DNA of 64,000 bases from Sipunculus nudus (lineage: Eukaryota > Annelida > Sipuncula > Golfingiida > Sipunculidae), in the NCBI GenBank assembly GCA_026874595.1, contig CM049322.1, positions 27,312,840-27,376,839 on the forward strand. The letters run 5' to 3'. Below the pieces are notes generated by a model, which saw nothing but the letters and a program-made list of their open reading frames with translations, had not been told where the DNA came from and ran no database searches. A program made the position numbers and the translations under genes. Of this stretch, positions 41,701 to 45,974 are shown piece after piece. Position 1 is the stretch's first letter, and each line of letters starts with the position of its first letter.

Positions 41701-44654
41701 CTGTGTATTTATGTGTTTATATCCATTATTGGTGTAAAGGGAGCACCTCTCCAGGGAATGTAAGTAAATTTTTATTTATATATATTATTGTTTTATTAAC
41801 ACAGGTCTTAATTTTTTTTTGGGGGGGGGGGGTGTACTTATGTATAAGTGCAGCCAGTTTGTTTGATTCTTAAAAGAACCTGGACATTCACATCTTTACC
41901 CGGGTGATAACAGCAGAGCGCAGTTTTCCTAGGCCTTTTTTATGAAAATTGTTTTTCCAAAATTTTAAATGAGGAACTGAAAATTTTTTTGTTTTAACAA
42001 CATATTTTTAAGTATGTAAATACTTCACTTGAATTTTTGTAATGATGGTTAACAAGGGCCTGCAGTCAAGGGTTTAAGCCCATTGGTGACCCTAATAATT
42101 AGTTTTTGGCCGATGCTCTCTTCGGGGCTAAGGTGTGAAAATGACAGCTAGCCCCCAACCCTATTTAGGTTCCCTATATCCCTAGAAAGCAGCTGAACAA
42201 ATTATCCAAGGGCCCTTGTCTGATATCTAGCATATCTTGTTTGTACTCATGCAAGCATAGCTCTGCATATTTGATAATTTTACAATCTGAAAGGCTCAAA
42301 GACAAAATATTTGTATATATAGGATAGGGCTGAAACGGGTACAAAATTTTGGACTTAAGTACCCGAAAGGCATTTCCCGACTTGGACTCGAGTACTCGTT
42401 ACCATGGCAATGCTGTAAAGTTAAACGGACATCTGTTTATCGATGCAAAACATACATAAATTTGACTTCATGATGGCTTATTTTTATCCAAATGAAGGAA
42501 TAGATATAAATACTAAAATTTAACAGAGTGGAAAAATCCATTCATTCGAAAGCATATAACTAATAAATGTGAGTCTCTTCGAAATAATCTGTACAGTATG
42601 ATTATTACTTCGATAATGAATAAATAAGCTGACACTGCCAGTAAACTTGCAGTAATATTCATATATGCATTTACATCCACGAGTACTTGAGTTAAAATTT
42701 GAACTCGAGTACTCGGCATATATTATCCGGGCTTGAGCACTCAAGTACTCCTTTCAGTCCTAACATAGGATTAAAAGAACGGCTGACAGAACATAGCCTT
42801 TTGGAGCACCAGTGTTTATGATTATATCTCAAGAAGTTTCTCAAGAAGGATGTATTTTGTTATTGTTAAAATAAAACACTAATACGCTGGTAAACGTATT
42901 GAACCTATGTGCTGATCAGCGTTTTATACTGCTGACCGCTAATCAGCAAATATACCTACCCCAAAAAAGGGGGATTTCCAAGTCTACGGTAAACAGCTTA
43001 CTCCAACAGACAATATCTCCGGCGTGCCAAAGTCCGTGTTTTTTGCCCCTATCTCATGGGATCGTGGGTTTGGGGAGGCCTAAGTCATTTACTTACTTAT
43101 TACAACAGGCCGGGCCCAGGACTATAAAAAACAACAAACAACAATCGTGGCCCTCATGCTGTACATTGATTTTTTCTGACACTTTTCAGGCAAATGGCAT
43201 GTATACATGGAGTAACGTCAATGTCGTCACAACTCACACTCCAAATATGGCAATATCATCACCTGCTTCGTCCCTGTGTAAACAAATATGCAAGACCCCC
43301 CCCCCCCCCATAAACCACTAGAGTACATTCCTGGGTTAATTACGCATGGATCGCCCCCAAAATTTCATGAATTGTTCCTTGCATCATTGCTGAGCTATCC
43401 GACCCAAAAAAAATTTCATCACTCTGTTGGGACTTTTGTTTAATCGTGCTAACAGCTAGACAAACATATGGTGCCAAAACATAACCCCCACCGCTTGGCA
43501 GAGGTAAAAATGCACTTTTGCCTGCAGTAGATATGCAGATATTTTGCCAATTTTGTGAAGTTATATATCATGTAAGTATTTTGCGACTCTTTTGAGTTAT
43601 TTATTCTGATTCAGTGATAGACCACATGATTAATATTGGCGGCACACTACACTAGTCTACAACTTGACAGTATGTTCCTACATAGTACACTTTCCATGTC
43701 TGTAGTAGCATGTGGTGTTTGTTGGACAACAGTGATGTCACAAAAACGTCACAATGTCAATGGTTGGTCGTGCATGACCATCAACTGACTGACGTCACAT
43801 GCTTGCCTGGTTTATGGTCGTAAGCGCTGAAACCTGTTTTGTCATTAGGGCTGAAACGGGTACAAAATTTTGGACTCAAGTACCCAATAGGCATTACCCG
43901 ACTCGGACTCGAGTACTCGTTACCATGGCAACGCTGTGAAGATAAACATCTGTTTACCGATGCAAAATATGCATAAATTTGACTTAGTGACGGCTTAACT
44001 TTATCACAACGAAGGAATAGATATATGTTATATCAAGACCTCGGTTAATTTGACTAGCATCCCTACGCCAGGCTACGACAATTGATAAAAAATCCTATAG
44101 ACTGTCCTAAAATTTGCAGTAAAATACATATATGCATGTACATACAAGAGTACTCGAGTCCAAATCTTGGACTCGAGTACTCTGTAAGTATTACCCGGAC
44201 TCGAGTACTCCTTTCAGCCCTATTTGTCATATTTGGGATGTTAAATTTATTTGTCTCAAACAAATTCAGTGAAAGGTTAGGCATTGATTTTTACGTAGGC
44301 GATCGGCTTCACTTGTTTGAAAAATTATCCCTTAAAAAACATGCGGACACGGGTACTGCTGGGGATAGAATCGATAGAATAAATAGACGAAACGTCTGAT
44401 GACCTGAGATGGGTCGACTCTTTCATTATATGTACCATCAGACCCAACTGACATATTTTAGTCACGAGGTCACCCCTGATGGCTATGCCGGGGACGGACT
44501 ACAATGGTGCTAAAAGACAGACGGACCAACGCAGAACATATTCCCCTTCCCATGGCGGAGGTAATAAGAATAACTGCCGACCAGCTGACCTGTACGGCCC
44601 AACGGGACTTGGCGCTTTGCATGTTTTGATGATACGTCTGATTATCGCTGACAT
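5162..44654 (-). CDS. RIDA: RIDA, reactive intermediate imine deaminase A (six exons)
   Basis: Spliced gene; exons in transcript order are 44590-44654, 40202-40307, 37355-37409, 18891-18959, 7760-7815 and 5162-5221. They join to 411 nt, 136 residues plus TAG, close to the usual length of this family (about 130-140). Every intron starts GT and ends AG, and phases agree at all five junctions. Family motifs are all present: KAPSPVGPYSQA near residues 13-24, MYISGQIG, VVKTTVLL, then PARAAYQVAALPKGARVEIEAVA split over the last two exons, with the conserved Arg at residue 107. RidA proteins are small trimers that hydrolyse reactive enamine/imine intermediates released by PLP enzymes, protecting those enzymes. 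Introns are about 4.3, 2.8, 18.4, 11.1 and 2.5 kb, nearly all repeats. The start ATG (44652-44654) has A at -3, and the N terminus MSAIIRRII resembles the animal form. No frameshift or stop, so it is probably functional. Confidence 0.97.
5816..6240 (+). repeat. 27-bp minisatellite A (RIDA intron 5)
   Basis: About 15 tandem copies of a 27-bp unit like ATCAACATATAAATGTATCA + TACTCTA. Because 27 is a multiple of three and the unit lacks stops in some frames, it gives a spurious 152-residue ORF with a 9-residue repeat (NVSYSNQHI). A poly-G run lies nearby at about 5525-5540. Not a gene. Confidence 0.93.
6330..7535 (+). repeat. 27-bp minisatellite B (RIDA intron 5)
   Basis: Roughly 45 copies of a 27-bp unit like GATCAGAACATGATACTCTG + TTGTGTT, with sub-variants (ACCCAGCTGTGTG, AATATCCTGTTGTG) that recur in groups. 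The multiple-of-three period leaves several frames open on both strands, giving spurious ORFs of 229-313 residues. Its blocks TGATCA and ATACTCT also occur in minisatellite A next door. Confidence 0.95.
7760..7815 (-). CDS. RIDA: RIDA exon 5
   Basis: 56 nt: AC completes Tyr, then FTSRPPARAAYQVAALPK. Contains the conserved Arg (residue 107) that binds the substrate carboxylate in this family. Acceptor CTTTACAG|A, donor AAAA|GTAAGT. Confidence 0.96.
7816..8394. other. Start of RIDA intron 4 (low-coordinate end), no gene
   Basis: Non-coding. At 8085-8115 there is a 5' tip of repeat family X (ACAAGGGACCCATGAGTC, then CTCAGCTGA) without its usual body, so a truncated copy. Confidence 0.55.
8395..9235 (+). 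repeat. Dispersed repeat family Z, copy 1
   Basis: Degenerate tandem modules of roughly 200-280 bp, each with a phrase like GACCTTGACCTTTGACC followed by TGTGACCCCAAAAT and 'aagatggaa.gtttggga'. It ends in a run of GGACAGACAGA-type triplets. A second, smaller copy lies at 37735-38270. Non-coding. Confidence 0.75.
9300..11480 (+). repeat. Family Y copy split by the 9343-11156 element
   Basis: The left part 9300-9342 (CAGGTAGCACCACCAC...CTGATAAAAAC) and the right part 11157-11480 (GTCATGGTCAATATTC... to GTCAGCTGAGCTAAAA) match, in order, the uninterrupted family Y copies at 30766 and 17690. Confidence 0.7.
9343..11156. mobile_element. TIR DNA transposon, 1.8 kb, TA target duplication
   Basis: Ends are inverted: the left begins CCGTAATGTCTACTTGAATT and the right, read on the minus strand, begins CCGTAATGTCTACATCAGTT. 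TA lies on both sides (9341-9342, 11157-11158). A second inner pair, GAATTCGTAC (left) and GTACGAATTC (right), extends the symmetry. The flanks are two halves of one family Y copy, and removing the element joins them at the expected point. No transposase ORF, so non-autonomous. TA duplication fits Tc1/mariner-like or other TA-targeting groups; superfamily not assigned. Confidence 0.8.
11536..11740 (+). repeat. Short family X/Y copy
   Basis: Starts with CCTATGGGCCATGACACTCA + GCTGA and ends with GACTTTCAGTCCACTGAGCT followed by an A-run: the X-type ends with almost no body. A GGACGGACAGACAGCC stretch precedes the end. Confidence 0.6.
11755..12190 (-). pseudogene. LINE reverse transcriptase relic, C-terminal part
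   Basis: Minus-strand reading shows QNARVT, then LHWLLNNQHIMFKLAMQVFK (about 12080-12020) and SSAYLQDLIQPNVPNRNLKF. After a frameshift come AQRAFSIAGPAFW and FKKKLKTFMLKDQYDPL followed by a stop at 11755-11757. This is the C-terminal end typical of non-LTR retrotransposon ORF2 of the CR1/L2/Jockey-like groups (LHWLPV, P.YL..L, G.RAFS.A.P..WN, FK..LKT.L). It continues the same relic as the fragments at 13240-13319 and 16065-17508, separated from them by later insertions. Frameshifts and stops make it dead. Confidence 0.88.
12191..12689. repeat. Mixed repeat fragments inside the LINE relic
   Basis: Includes a family X 5' tip at 12420-12451 (ACAAGTAACCCAGGGGTCAT) and a family Y fragment at about 12535-12690 (GACCTTATTTCAGCTTTCCA, then ACAACCACATCTTTGAAGG). 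No coding signal. Confidence 0.55.
12690..12965 (+). mobile_element. 3' end of a plus-strand LINE
   Basis: Opens with a readable SKLKTHLFAEFYYSG, the usual last residues of a LINE ORF2. An AT-rich 3' UTR follows (CATGCTTAGCATGGATTTTA, TTTATAAAATAAATTATTAT) ending in an ATT-type microsatellite at about 12945-12962, as CR1/L2-like elements often do. Opposite orientation to the main relic, so a separate 5'-truncated insertion. Confidence 0.7.
12966..13239 (+). other. Unclassified insert, possible element 5' fragment
   Basis: Lies between the LINE 3' tail and the LINE fragment at 13240. A short ORF from ATG 13157 reads MDNPPEEKAKVLRLPSWPDD before the boundary. The LRLPSWPDD phrase is loosely like the start of a Gypsy gag, but the match is too short to name. 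Confidence 0.3.
13240..13319 (-). pseudogene. LINE reverse transcriptase relic, middle fragment
   Basis: Minus-strand reading: YLDKTLLGVLIHAFVTSKLD then YGNTLLL, a hallmark segment after the RT palm in CR1/L2/Jockey-like ORF2 (LVHAFVTSRLDYCNSLLYG). The YLD codons (13311-13319) are the target duplication of the transposon at 13320-16064 and recur at 16065-16073. Confidence 0.9.
13320..16064 (+). mobile_element. MULE-like non-autonomous transposon, copy 1 (2745 bp)
   Basis: Inserted in the LINE relic with an exact 9-bp target duplication GTCTAAGTA at 13311-13319 and 16065-16073. Removing the element and one copy of the duplication restores the LINE reading frame. Tips are imperfect inverted repeats: TAGCCATGACAACATGACAC at the left, TAGCGACAGCTTGTCACCCC at the right read on minus. 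Longer, diverged inverted arms follow. The left has GGAAGTCGGAAGCCGGAAG near 13630 and AACTCGGAAGTC near 13870. The right, on minus, has AACTCGGAAGTCC near 15710 and AACTCGGAAGCC near 15510. A 9-bp duplication and long subterminal inverted arms suggest Mutator-like elements. No transposase ORF. A poly-G run lies near 14658-14669. An inverted second copy lies at 61362-64000. Confidence 0.85.
14590..14648. other. Competing hairpins inside the MULE-like element
   Basis: CACGGTC (14590-14596) can pair with GACCGTG (14627-14633) around an inner CCCAC/GTGGG stem and a GAGC-TGA-GCTC tip. The same middle block, as ACCGTGC (14628-14634), can instead pair perfectly with GCACGGT (14642-14648). Both options are kept in the other copy (62797-62854). 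GC-rich in an AT-rich element. Confidence 0.6.
16065..17508 (-). pseudogene. LINE reverse transcriptase relic, N-terminal and palm part
   Basis: Minus-strand reading from 17508 downward: KTAFIAPLLK, then DPDTSKNFRPVSKLAFVSKV, HSTETAALQVHNDF, LSAAFDTVSHQSLLQTLETF, then with frameshifts SYLTQRSQVISIRG, FYHFCADNGILYL, WMADN-LKMNNDKTEVMLI and finally LGLHMDSHSTMEQHVNTVCR and RLKCYLD. These are RT blocks of a CR1/L2/Jockey-like LINE. The catalytic YADD box reads CADN and about 30 residues before HSTETA are missing, so it is dead. The segment coding NDDKTEVMLIKG has expanded into the tandem array at 16259-16855. The relic is cut at 16064 by a transposon and continues at 13319. Confidence 0.92.
16259..16855 (-). 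repeat. 37-bp minisatellite made from an RT codon block
   Basis: About 16 copies of a 37-bp unit (plus strand CCTTTGATGAGCATTACCTC + TGTCTTGTCATCATTCA). On the minus strand each unit spells NDDKTEVMLIKG, which is exactly the RT segment expected at this point of the LINE. 37 is not a multiple of three, so the expansion shifts frame with each copy. Contains no unique spacers, so not CRISPR. Confidence 0.93.
17509..18470 (+). repeat. Run of family Y copies
   Basis: At least four fragments (about 17509-17650, 17690-17960, 18000-18170, 18185-18460) share 'aggtggcaccaccagtct', 'atgcattag', 'ttgtatcaaatttt', 'accccatagctcag' and 'cctaatttcaggtttccaag' in the same order. Includes a poly-G run near 17818-17828. 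Non-coding. Confidence 0.7.
18590..18870 (+). repeat. Simple repeat beside RIDA exon 4
   Basis: Degenerate tandem units of about 18-19 bp (AAGTAAAGAAAAGTGTGATA and variants), ending about 20 bases from the exon 4 donor at 18890. On the minus strand it yields a low-complexity ORF rich in Ser, Leu, Phe and His. Confidence 0.85.
18891..18959 (-). CDS. RIDA: RIDA exon 4
   Basis: 69 nt: two bases finish Val, then VKTTVLLRDINDWPAVN and VIYGQ, then T of a split Tyr codon. Acceptor GTGTTTCAG|T, donor T|GTGAGT. The donor side abuts a simple repeat rich in GTGATAAGTGAAG, which fills the start of intron 4. Confidence 0.95.
18960..20330. other. RIDA intron 3, no gene recognised
   Basis: Mostly AT-rich. 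ORFs at 19582-19981 have no family resemblance. GGCCACCAGGTGGTGC at about 19600 is palindrome-like. Nothing else to name. Confidence 0.45.
20333..20465 (+). repeat. Tandem repeat of about 48 bp
   Basis: About 2.5 copies of a unit containing AGGCTGGCAGGAGGTAGTGA + TACAACACACATCACATAA; the last two are identical by eye. Confidence 0.8.
20575..20840 (+). repeat. Dispersed repeat family W, copy 1
   Basis: Shares 'gacaaaactat.caa.atcttcagtcaa.ttgattttgg' and 'ttcttgagatat' with 38790-39070. Non-coding. Confidence 0.6.
20858..21215 (-). pseudogene. Gypsy reverse transcriptase relic
   Basis: Minus-strand reading: EIADQEFNKMLDKSFIEPSD, SPWVSPIVLVTKHD, then with stops PRFCVDFRH, NEMTHKDGYPLP, VDETIDTL, and after a frameshift QDRSKKASA. 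This is the N-terminal RT region of a Ty3/Gypsy-type element (SPW.SP.VLV.KKDG..RFCVDYR.LN..T..D.YPLP..D). It is much more decayed than, and different in sequence from, the array at 45975-58122. No flanking LTRs recognised. Confidence 0.85.
21216..22629. other. Intronic DNA, no gene recognised
   Basis: AT-rich, with weak family Y phrases near 22240-22340 and 22550-22620. No coding signal. Confidence 0.4.
22630..22920 (+). repeat. 29-bp minisatellite
   Basis: About ten copies of GATGAGTTCAGCTGGACAAT + TCCCAGAAA with a few substitutions. Non-coding. Confidence 0.93.
22921..24144. other. Intronic DNA, no gene recognised
   Basis: AT-rich, homopolymer T/A runs, no supported feature. Confidence 0.4.
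24145..24440 (+). repeat. Duplicated segment, copy 1 (exon-like)
   Basis: Begins after a T-run with TTGTTCATTAGAGATCTTCT and resembles 26763-26945 to its end (AATGTGGATAGGTTTC against GATGTGGATAGATTCC). Lies just outside the element at 24486-27823. Confidence 0.65.
25322..25425 (-). repeat. Duplicated segment, copy 2 (inverted, exon-like)
   Basis: On the minus strand TTTGTTCATTAG precedes AGATCTGCTCAATTACCAAG, open for DLLNYQAWNELKDAQ, then CAG|GTTACT. This reads like acceptor, 46-nt exon and donor. It is the reverse complement of the segment at 26763. Protein family not recognised. Confidence 0.6.
25440..25456 (+). repeat. GA microsatellite
   Basis: GAGAGAGA run next to duplicated segment copy 2. 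Its partner, a CT run, lies at 26650-26730 next to copy 3, so both belong to the inverted arms. Confidence 0.9.
25690..25995 (+). repeat. Tandem repeat of about 82 bp
   Basis: About 3.5 copies sharing TCTATGAAGCAACTGAAAAA, CATATTTACACA and ATATATACAGTAAACACTTG. Inside the 3.3-kb TIR element. Confidence 0.85.
26650..26730 (+). repeat. CT microsatellite
   Basis: Two CTCTCT tracts around TTAACATTTTCACTTTCATT. Gives low-complexity ORFs on both strands. Confidence 0.95.
26763..26945 (+). repeat. Duplicated segment, copy 3 (exon-like)
   Basis: TGTTTGTTCATTAG precedes AGACCTACTCAATTACCAAG. Same segment as 24145 (direct) and 25322 (inverted). Confidence 0.65.
27832..28364. other. Intronic DNA, no gene recognised
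   Basis: No supported coding or repeat feature. Confidence 0.4.
28365..29393 (-). pseudogene. YqaJ-like recombinase domain relic
   Basis: On the minus strand, after a plausible acceptor (GTTGTACAG|T at 29393), there is a linker SAKKRITIVPSLSAEQISSG, then MTTEQ-stop-SSSLWHKHRAG, VWTRKPDSPSEVLVKKI, TELGLRTESKARKAYYEQYT, HLGASPDFLL then YCKCCGKVLLEIKSPYNCGD. After a frameshift and a further stop comes NGDLIKCHLYYFQVQFQLFI then KKRYCDFVVYT. These are the blocks of the YqaJ-like nuclease family (GASPDG, EIKCP, YY.QVQ.QL, CDFVV) that in marine invertebrates follows a SWIM-type zinc finger. At least two in-frame stops and a frameshift mark it as dead. The SWIM part lies at 35474-35711 on the same strand. 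Nested in RIDA intron 3. Confidence 0.85.
29406..29690 (+). repeat. Family X 5' tip and flank
   Basis: ACAAGTGACCCATGGGTCAT then GACGCTCAGCTGA, followed by a short stretch resembling 12450-12540 ('ttttatcatcagaatggtagtatatacccattcaact'). Confidence 0.55.
29690..30765 (+). repeat. Tandem modules of a family Y variant
   Basis: Three or more modules of about 270 bp share GTAGGTGGCGCCACCTGTCA + TAAAATCAAGAAAGCT, 'aaccactacag.gaaatgagtgatttt', 'cagacactgtgcaaa' and 'cggttcc.gagatatga'. A related single module lies at 39100-39370. Non-coding. Confidence 0.75.
30691..30760. repeat. Two adjacent palindromes
   Basis: CCGCCGCGGCGG is a perfect 12-bp palindrome near 30696. It is followed by GTATCCGCAAAAC - TTC - GTTTTGGCGGATAC (about 30730-30759), a hairpin with one bulged base. 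They mark the boundary between two repeat types. Confidence 0.7.
30766..31410 (+). repeat. Family Y, 336-bp tandem duplication
   Basis: Two consecutive copies; 30881-31077 and 31217-31411 appear identical over about 190 bp (offset 336), while their 5' parts differ. Both end CCACATCTTTAAAGGTCTC plus an A-run. Confidence 0.8.
31411..34236 (+). repeat. Dispersed repeat family X, copy 2
   Basis: Starts ACAAGGGACCTATGGGTCAC then CTCAGCTGA (31435-31443) and ends TCAGCTGAGC (34220-34229) with an A-run, after GGACGGACGGACAGACGG. The body matches 2078-3776 but holds a tandem duplication of about 1.17 kb: the phrase CAACAAGAGCCTC followed by TTCAATAACTAGCCTAATTT occurs near 32330 and 33500, and TTTTGGGTATACAATTTAAT occurs twice. 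A poly-G run of about 20 lies at 32142-32163. Confidence 0.75.
34237..34619. other. Short gap, poly-C run
   Basis: A C-run at about 34430-34446; nothing else supported. Confidence 0.5.
34620..35049. mobile_element. MITE, 430 bp, TA target duplication
   Basis: TA (34618-34619 and 35050-35051) flanks inverted ends: left CTGTGGTTGGATTCATATTC then GCGAGG, right on minus CTGTGGTTGCCTTTTTGTTC then ACGAGG. Inner TTTCGCGAT blocks also appear on both arms. No coding capacity. Confidence 0.82.
35164..35371. mobile_element. Pogo/Tigger-type MITE, 208 bp
   Basis: TA on each side (35162-35163, 35372-35373). Ends start CAGT: left CAGTATTTTTAGGCGGTGGT then CGC, right on minus CAGTGGAACCCCGCCTTGCG then ACC. 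CAGTGGAACC is a common tip of Tigger/pogo-related elements (remembered, not searched). Confidence 0.8.
35474..35711 (-). pseudogene. SWIM-type zinc-finger exon of a SWIM/YqaJ gene
   Basis: 238-nt open exon on the minus strand between acceptor TTCACCAG|G and donor CCTGG|GTAAGC. It reads EYTQETLRAFKSLEAYGYFQ, CGFVQTVYSHV, LKTKVTPSQKLGDKLHQAWV, DAFIVATHCTCKPG. The layout (LRA.KSLEAY.YF..G.VQ, KV.PSQ, W......G....AHCTC.AG) is that of the SWIM zinc finger preceding YqaJ-like domains. The second half of the zinc site (CSH) should be in a following exon, which I could not find. The exon itself is intact, but its YqaJ partner 6 kb downstream (28365-29393) is broken, so the gene is probably dead. It lies in RIDA intron 3 next to the pogo relic. 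Confidence 0.75.
35742..36987 (-). mobile_element. Pogo/Tigger-like DNA transposon relic
   Basis: TA duplication at 35740-35741 and 36988-36989. The minus-strand 5' end is CAGTAAAATGTAAAATATCT then GAACACCATTTATCCGAA; the other end is CACTAGAGCTTCATTAATCT then GAAAGCC, a diverged inverted pair of the pogo style (ending in ATCCGAA-like blocks). It encodes a CENP-B-type helix-turn-helix near its 5' end (see 36244-36370). No DDE domain recognised, so internally deleted or decayed. Confidence 0.78.
36244..36370 (-). pseudogene. CENP-B/pogo N-terminal helix-turn-helix
   Basis: Minus-strand reading: LSVDDKLLILGRLDPGTKPA then DLAREFNVKRSMISDI, the DNA-binding HTH at the start of pogo/Tigger transposases and CENP-B-like proteins (L..K..IL..LD.G.....LAREF.V..STISDI). 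The frame runs to a stop at 36215 without further transposase motifs. Confidence 0.85.
37355..37409 (-). CDS. RIDA: RIDA exon 3
   Basis: 55 nt: TLENLKGVCEAAGVTLSN plus the first base of a Val codon. Acceptor CAATTCAG|A, donor G|GTACGT. Matches the helix preceding the VVKTTVLL strand in RidA proteins. Confidence 0.95.
37464..37497 (+). repeat. Family X 5' tip
   Basis: ACAAGGGGCTCGAGGGTCAT then GGTGCTCAGCTCA, without the usual body. Confidence 0.5.
37735..38270 (+). repeat. Dispersed repeat family Z, copy 2
   Basis: Three modules with GCCTTGACCTTTGACCCTGT + GACC, 'aagatgaaag.t.ttggtcaaa' and 'cacaagctttttcaa', ending with GGACAGATGGACAGACAGAC. Same family as 8395-9235. Confidence 0.75.
38271..39370 (+). 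repeat. Family W copy 2 and a family Y module
   Basis: 38790-39070 matches 20575-20840 (AAAACTATTCAAGATCTTCA then GTCAATTTGATTTTGGGCC). 39100-39370 matches the modules at 29690-30765 (TTGTAGGTGGTGCCACCAGT). The rest (38271-38790) is unassigned. Confidence 0.6.
39371..40201. other. End of RIDA intron 2, no gene recognised
   Basis: AT-rich, no supported feature. Confidence 0.4.
40202..40307 (-). CDS. RIDA: RIDA exon 2
   Basis: 106 nt: one base completes the Ser codon, then 35 codons from QAVVVDNTMYISGQIG to GGLEAETTQ. Acceptor TTTTGTAG|T, donor CAG|GTAAGA. This is the beta-strand segment that carries the ISGQIG signature. Confidence 0.96.
40308..42324. other. RIDA intron 1, mostly unassigned
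   Basis: 40460-40720 has a degenerate phrase repeat (TACTGTGGC..TTGG.TGACATA). 41080-41760 is relatively GC-rich and could be part of an element end, but I cannot name it. A poly-G run lies at about 41820-41831. No coding signal. Confidence 0.4.
42325..42762. mobile_element. hAT-like MITE, copy 1 (438 bp)
   Basis: Ends TAGGGCTGAAACGGGTAC and, on minus, TAGGACTGAAAGGAGTACTT. Flanked by ATATAGGA (42317-42324) and ACATAGGA (42763-42770), an 8-bp target duplication with one mismatch. Interior rich in ACTCGAGTACTC. Confidence 0.85.
43330..43510 (+). repeat. Dispersed repeat ending GGCAGAGGTAAAAA
   Basis: 'gcatggatcgcccccaaaatttcat' to ACCGCTTGGCAGAGGTAA. The related tail TTCCCATGGCGGAGGTAATA is at about 44548-44568, just inside intron 1 next to RIDA exon 1. 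Confidence 0.5.
43846..44222. mobile_element. hAT-like MITE, copy 2 (377 bp)
   Basis: Ends TAGGGCTGAAACGGGTAC and, on minus, TAGGGCTGAAAGGAGTACTC, flanked by an exact 8-bp duplication TTTGTCAT (43838-43845, 44223-44230). Aligns with copy 1 at both ends, with a deletion in the middle. Confidence 0.92.
44590..44654 (-). CDS. RIDA: RIDA exon 1 (coding part)
   Basis: Encodes 21 residues from MSAIIRRIIK to GPY plus AG of a split Ser codon. The donor is CAG|GTCAGC. A 5' UTR presumably extends above 44654. A dispersed repeat ending GGCGGAGGTAATA lies just inside intron 1. Confidence 0.93.
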
Positions 44655-45844
44655 TGTTTTGATCCGATGACGTTTCTCGTCAAGGTCCCAAATAGTCTCT
44701 CAAACAGACGCCAGGTGCCGCTACCGCTCGGCACCCGTCTGCACCTGGATTCATACGACTCTTTACGAGGCATTGCTCAGACCCGCGTGAGGCCACAGGC
44801 ACCTGTCACATATCACATGTGAATTTAAGTCATTAATAACGTATTTTCTATAGAAGCTGGCCAAGCATGACAACCCCCTCCCCCCCCCCCCAAAAAAAGA
44901 ACTTTAACTTAAGTTAAAGCAACTGGTACGTATAGGCCGTACCCCCCCCCCCCCCCCAAAAAAAAAAAAAAAAAAAAAAACAAAAAAAAAACACAACTTT
45001 AAGTAAAAGCAGTAGGCCTACGGCAACAGGGCGTGTGCAGTTATGGTGCTGTCAGTGTTTGCCCTGCCTCTAGATGCAGACTGCAGCATGTACATTCAGT
45101 GTGCTCTCAGCAATGAGCATACAGAGCTACCAGCAACCCTGACTCAACATGGTTATCAGCCGGTCAGTGCTGTCACCATGGTAACTCTCATTGGTGATCT
45201 AGCACGTGTGACCACGTACAACACTGGCCCACAACACACACAGTGCTGTTTTAGGTACACTCGACACGAGTGTCAGGGGCAAACCGAGGAAAGGGTTCGG
45301 GGGGGGGGGGGGGGGGGGGGGGTTCCAGAAATGTGAAAGTTGGAAATCTTACTCAAAACGAACGACAAAGGCGTTCGCCCCTGACGGGTGGGGTCCAGGG
45401 GCCCGCCTTATGGCCCCTTGTAGGTATTGAATGGCCCCAAATCAGCTGTTATTTGGCATATTTTAACGGCTAGCCGACTGTACAAAAGACAATATTGACT
45501 AAGGCAGATAAAAGTCAATTAGTGGCCACAAGAATTTATCACGAAAGAAACTACAAGATTACCGGTACACAAGAATCATGCCCTGATTGATATTACATAA
45601 CAATTATGTATAAATACGAACCAGAATGTGGCTGTCAAGGTTTCCTGGTCCCTATAATCTCAGCTTCAGCTAAGATGGACCAGAGAGCCTCAAAGCCCTG
45701 TGGGACAGACACCCGCACATCGGCAGTGTTCACAAGTCCCGGGCATAAGGAGAGGGCTGGGCTGGTACATGGCTCATGTATCAGTCATTCCAGCCCTACA
45801 TCGCCAGCTCTGTGGTCATTGGTCAACCCAAGAGATCTGCATCC
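44655..45844. promoter_or_regulatory. RIDA 5' flank (promoter expected here)
   Basis: Non-coding space between the RIDA start codon and the minisatellite. Less AT-rich near 44640-44790. C-runs and A-runs at about 44876-44990 and a long G-run at 45300-45322. No clear TATA box for RIDA; promoter placement is by position only. Confidence 0.35.
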
Positions 45845-45974
45845 CCAGCCGGCTAGCAGACTGTACTTGTGCATAACCAGCCGGCTAGCTGACTACATGT
45901 ACTACTTGTGTATACCCAGCCGGCTGACTGTAATTGTGTATACCCAGCCGGCTATCTGACTGTTCTTGTGTATA
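45845..45974 (+). repeat. 32-bp minisatellite, left part
   Basis: Four to five uneven copies of TATACCCAGCCGGCTAGCTG + ACTGTACTTGTG, ending in TGTATA at 45969-45974. The array continues at 58123, beyond the retrotransposon. Confidence 0.88.

Noticed and set aside
45043-45959. ORFs upstream of the retrotransposon (97 and 117 residues)
   Set aside because: They include a poly-G run or the 32-bp minisatellite and show no family motif.
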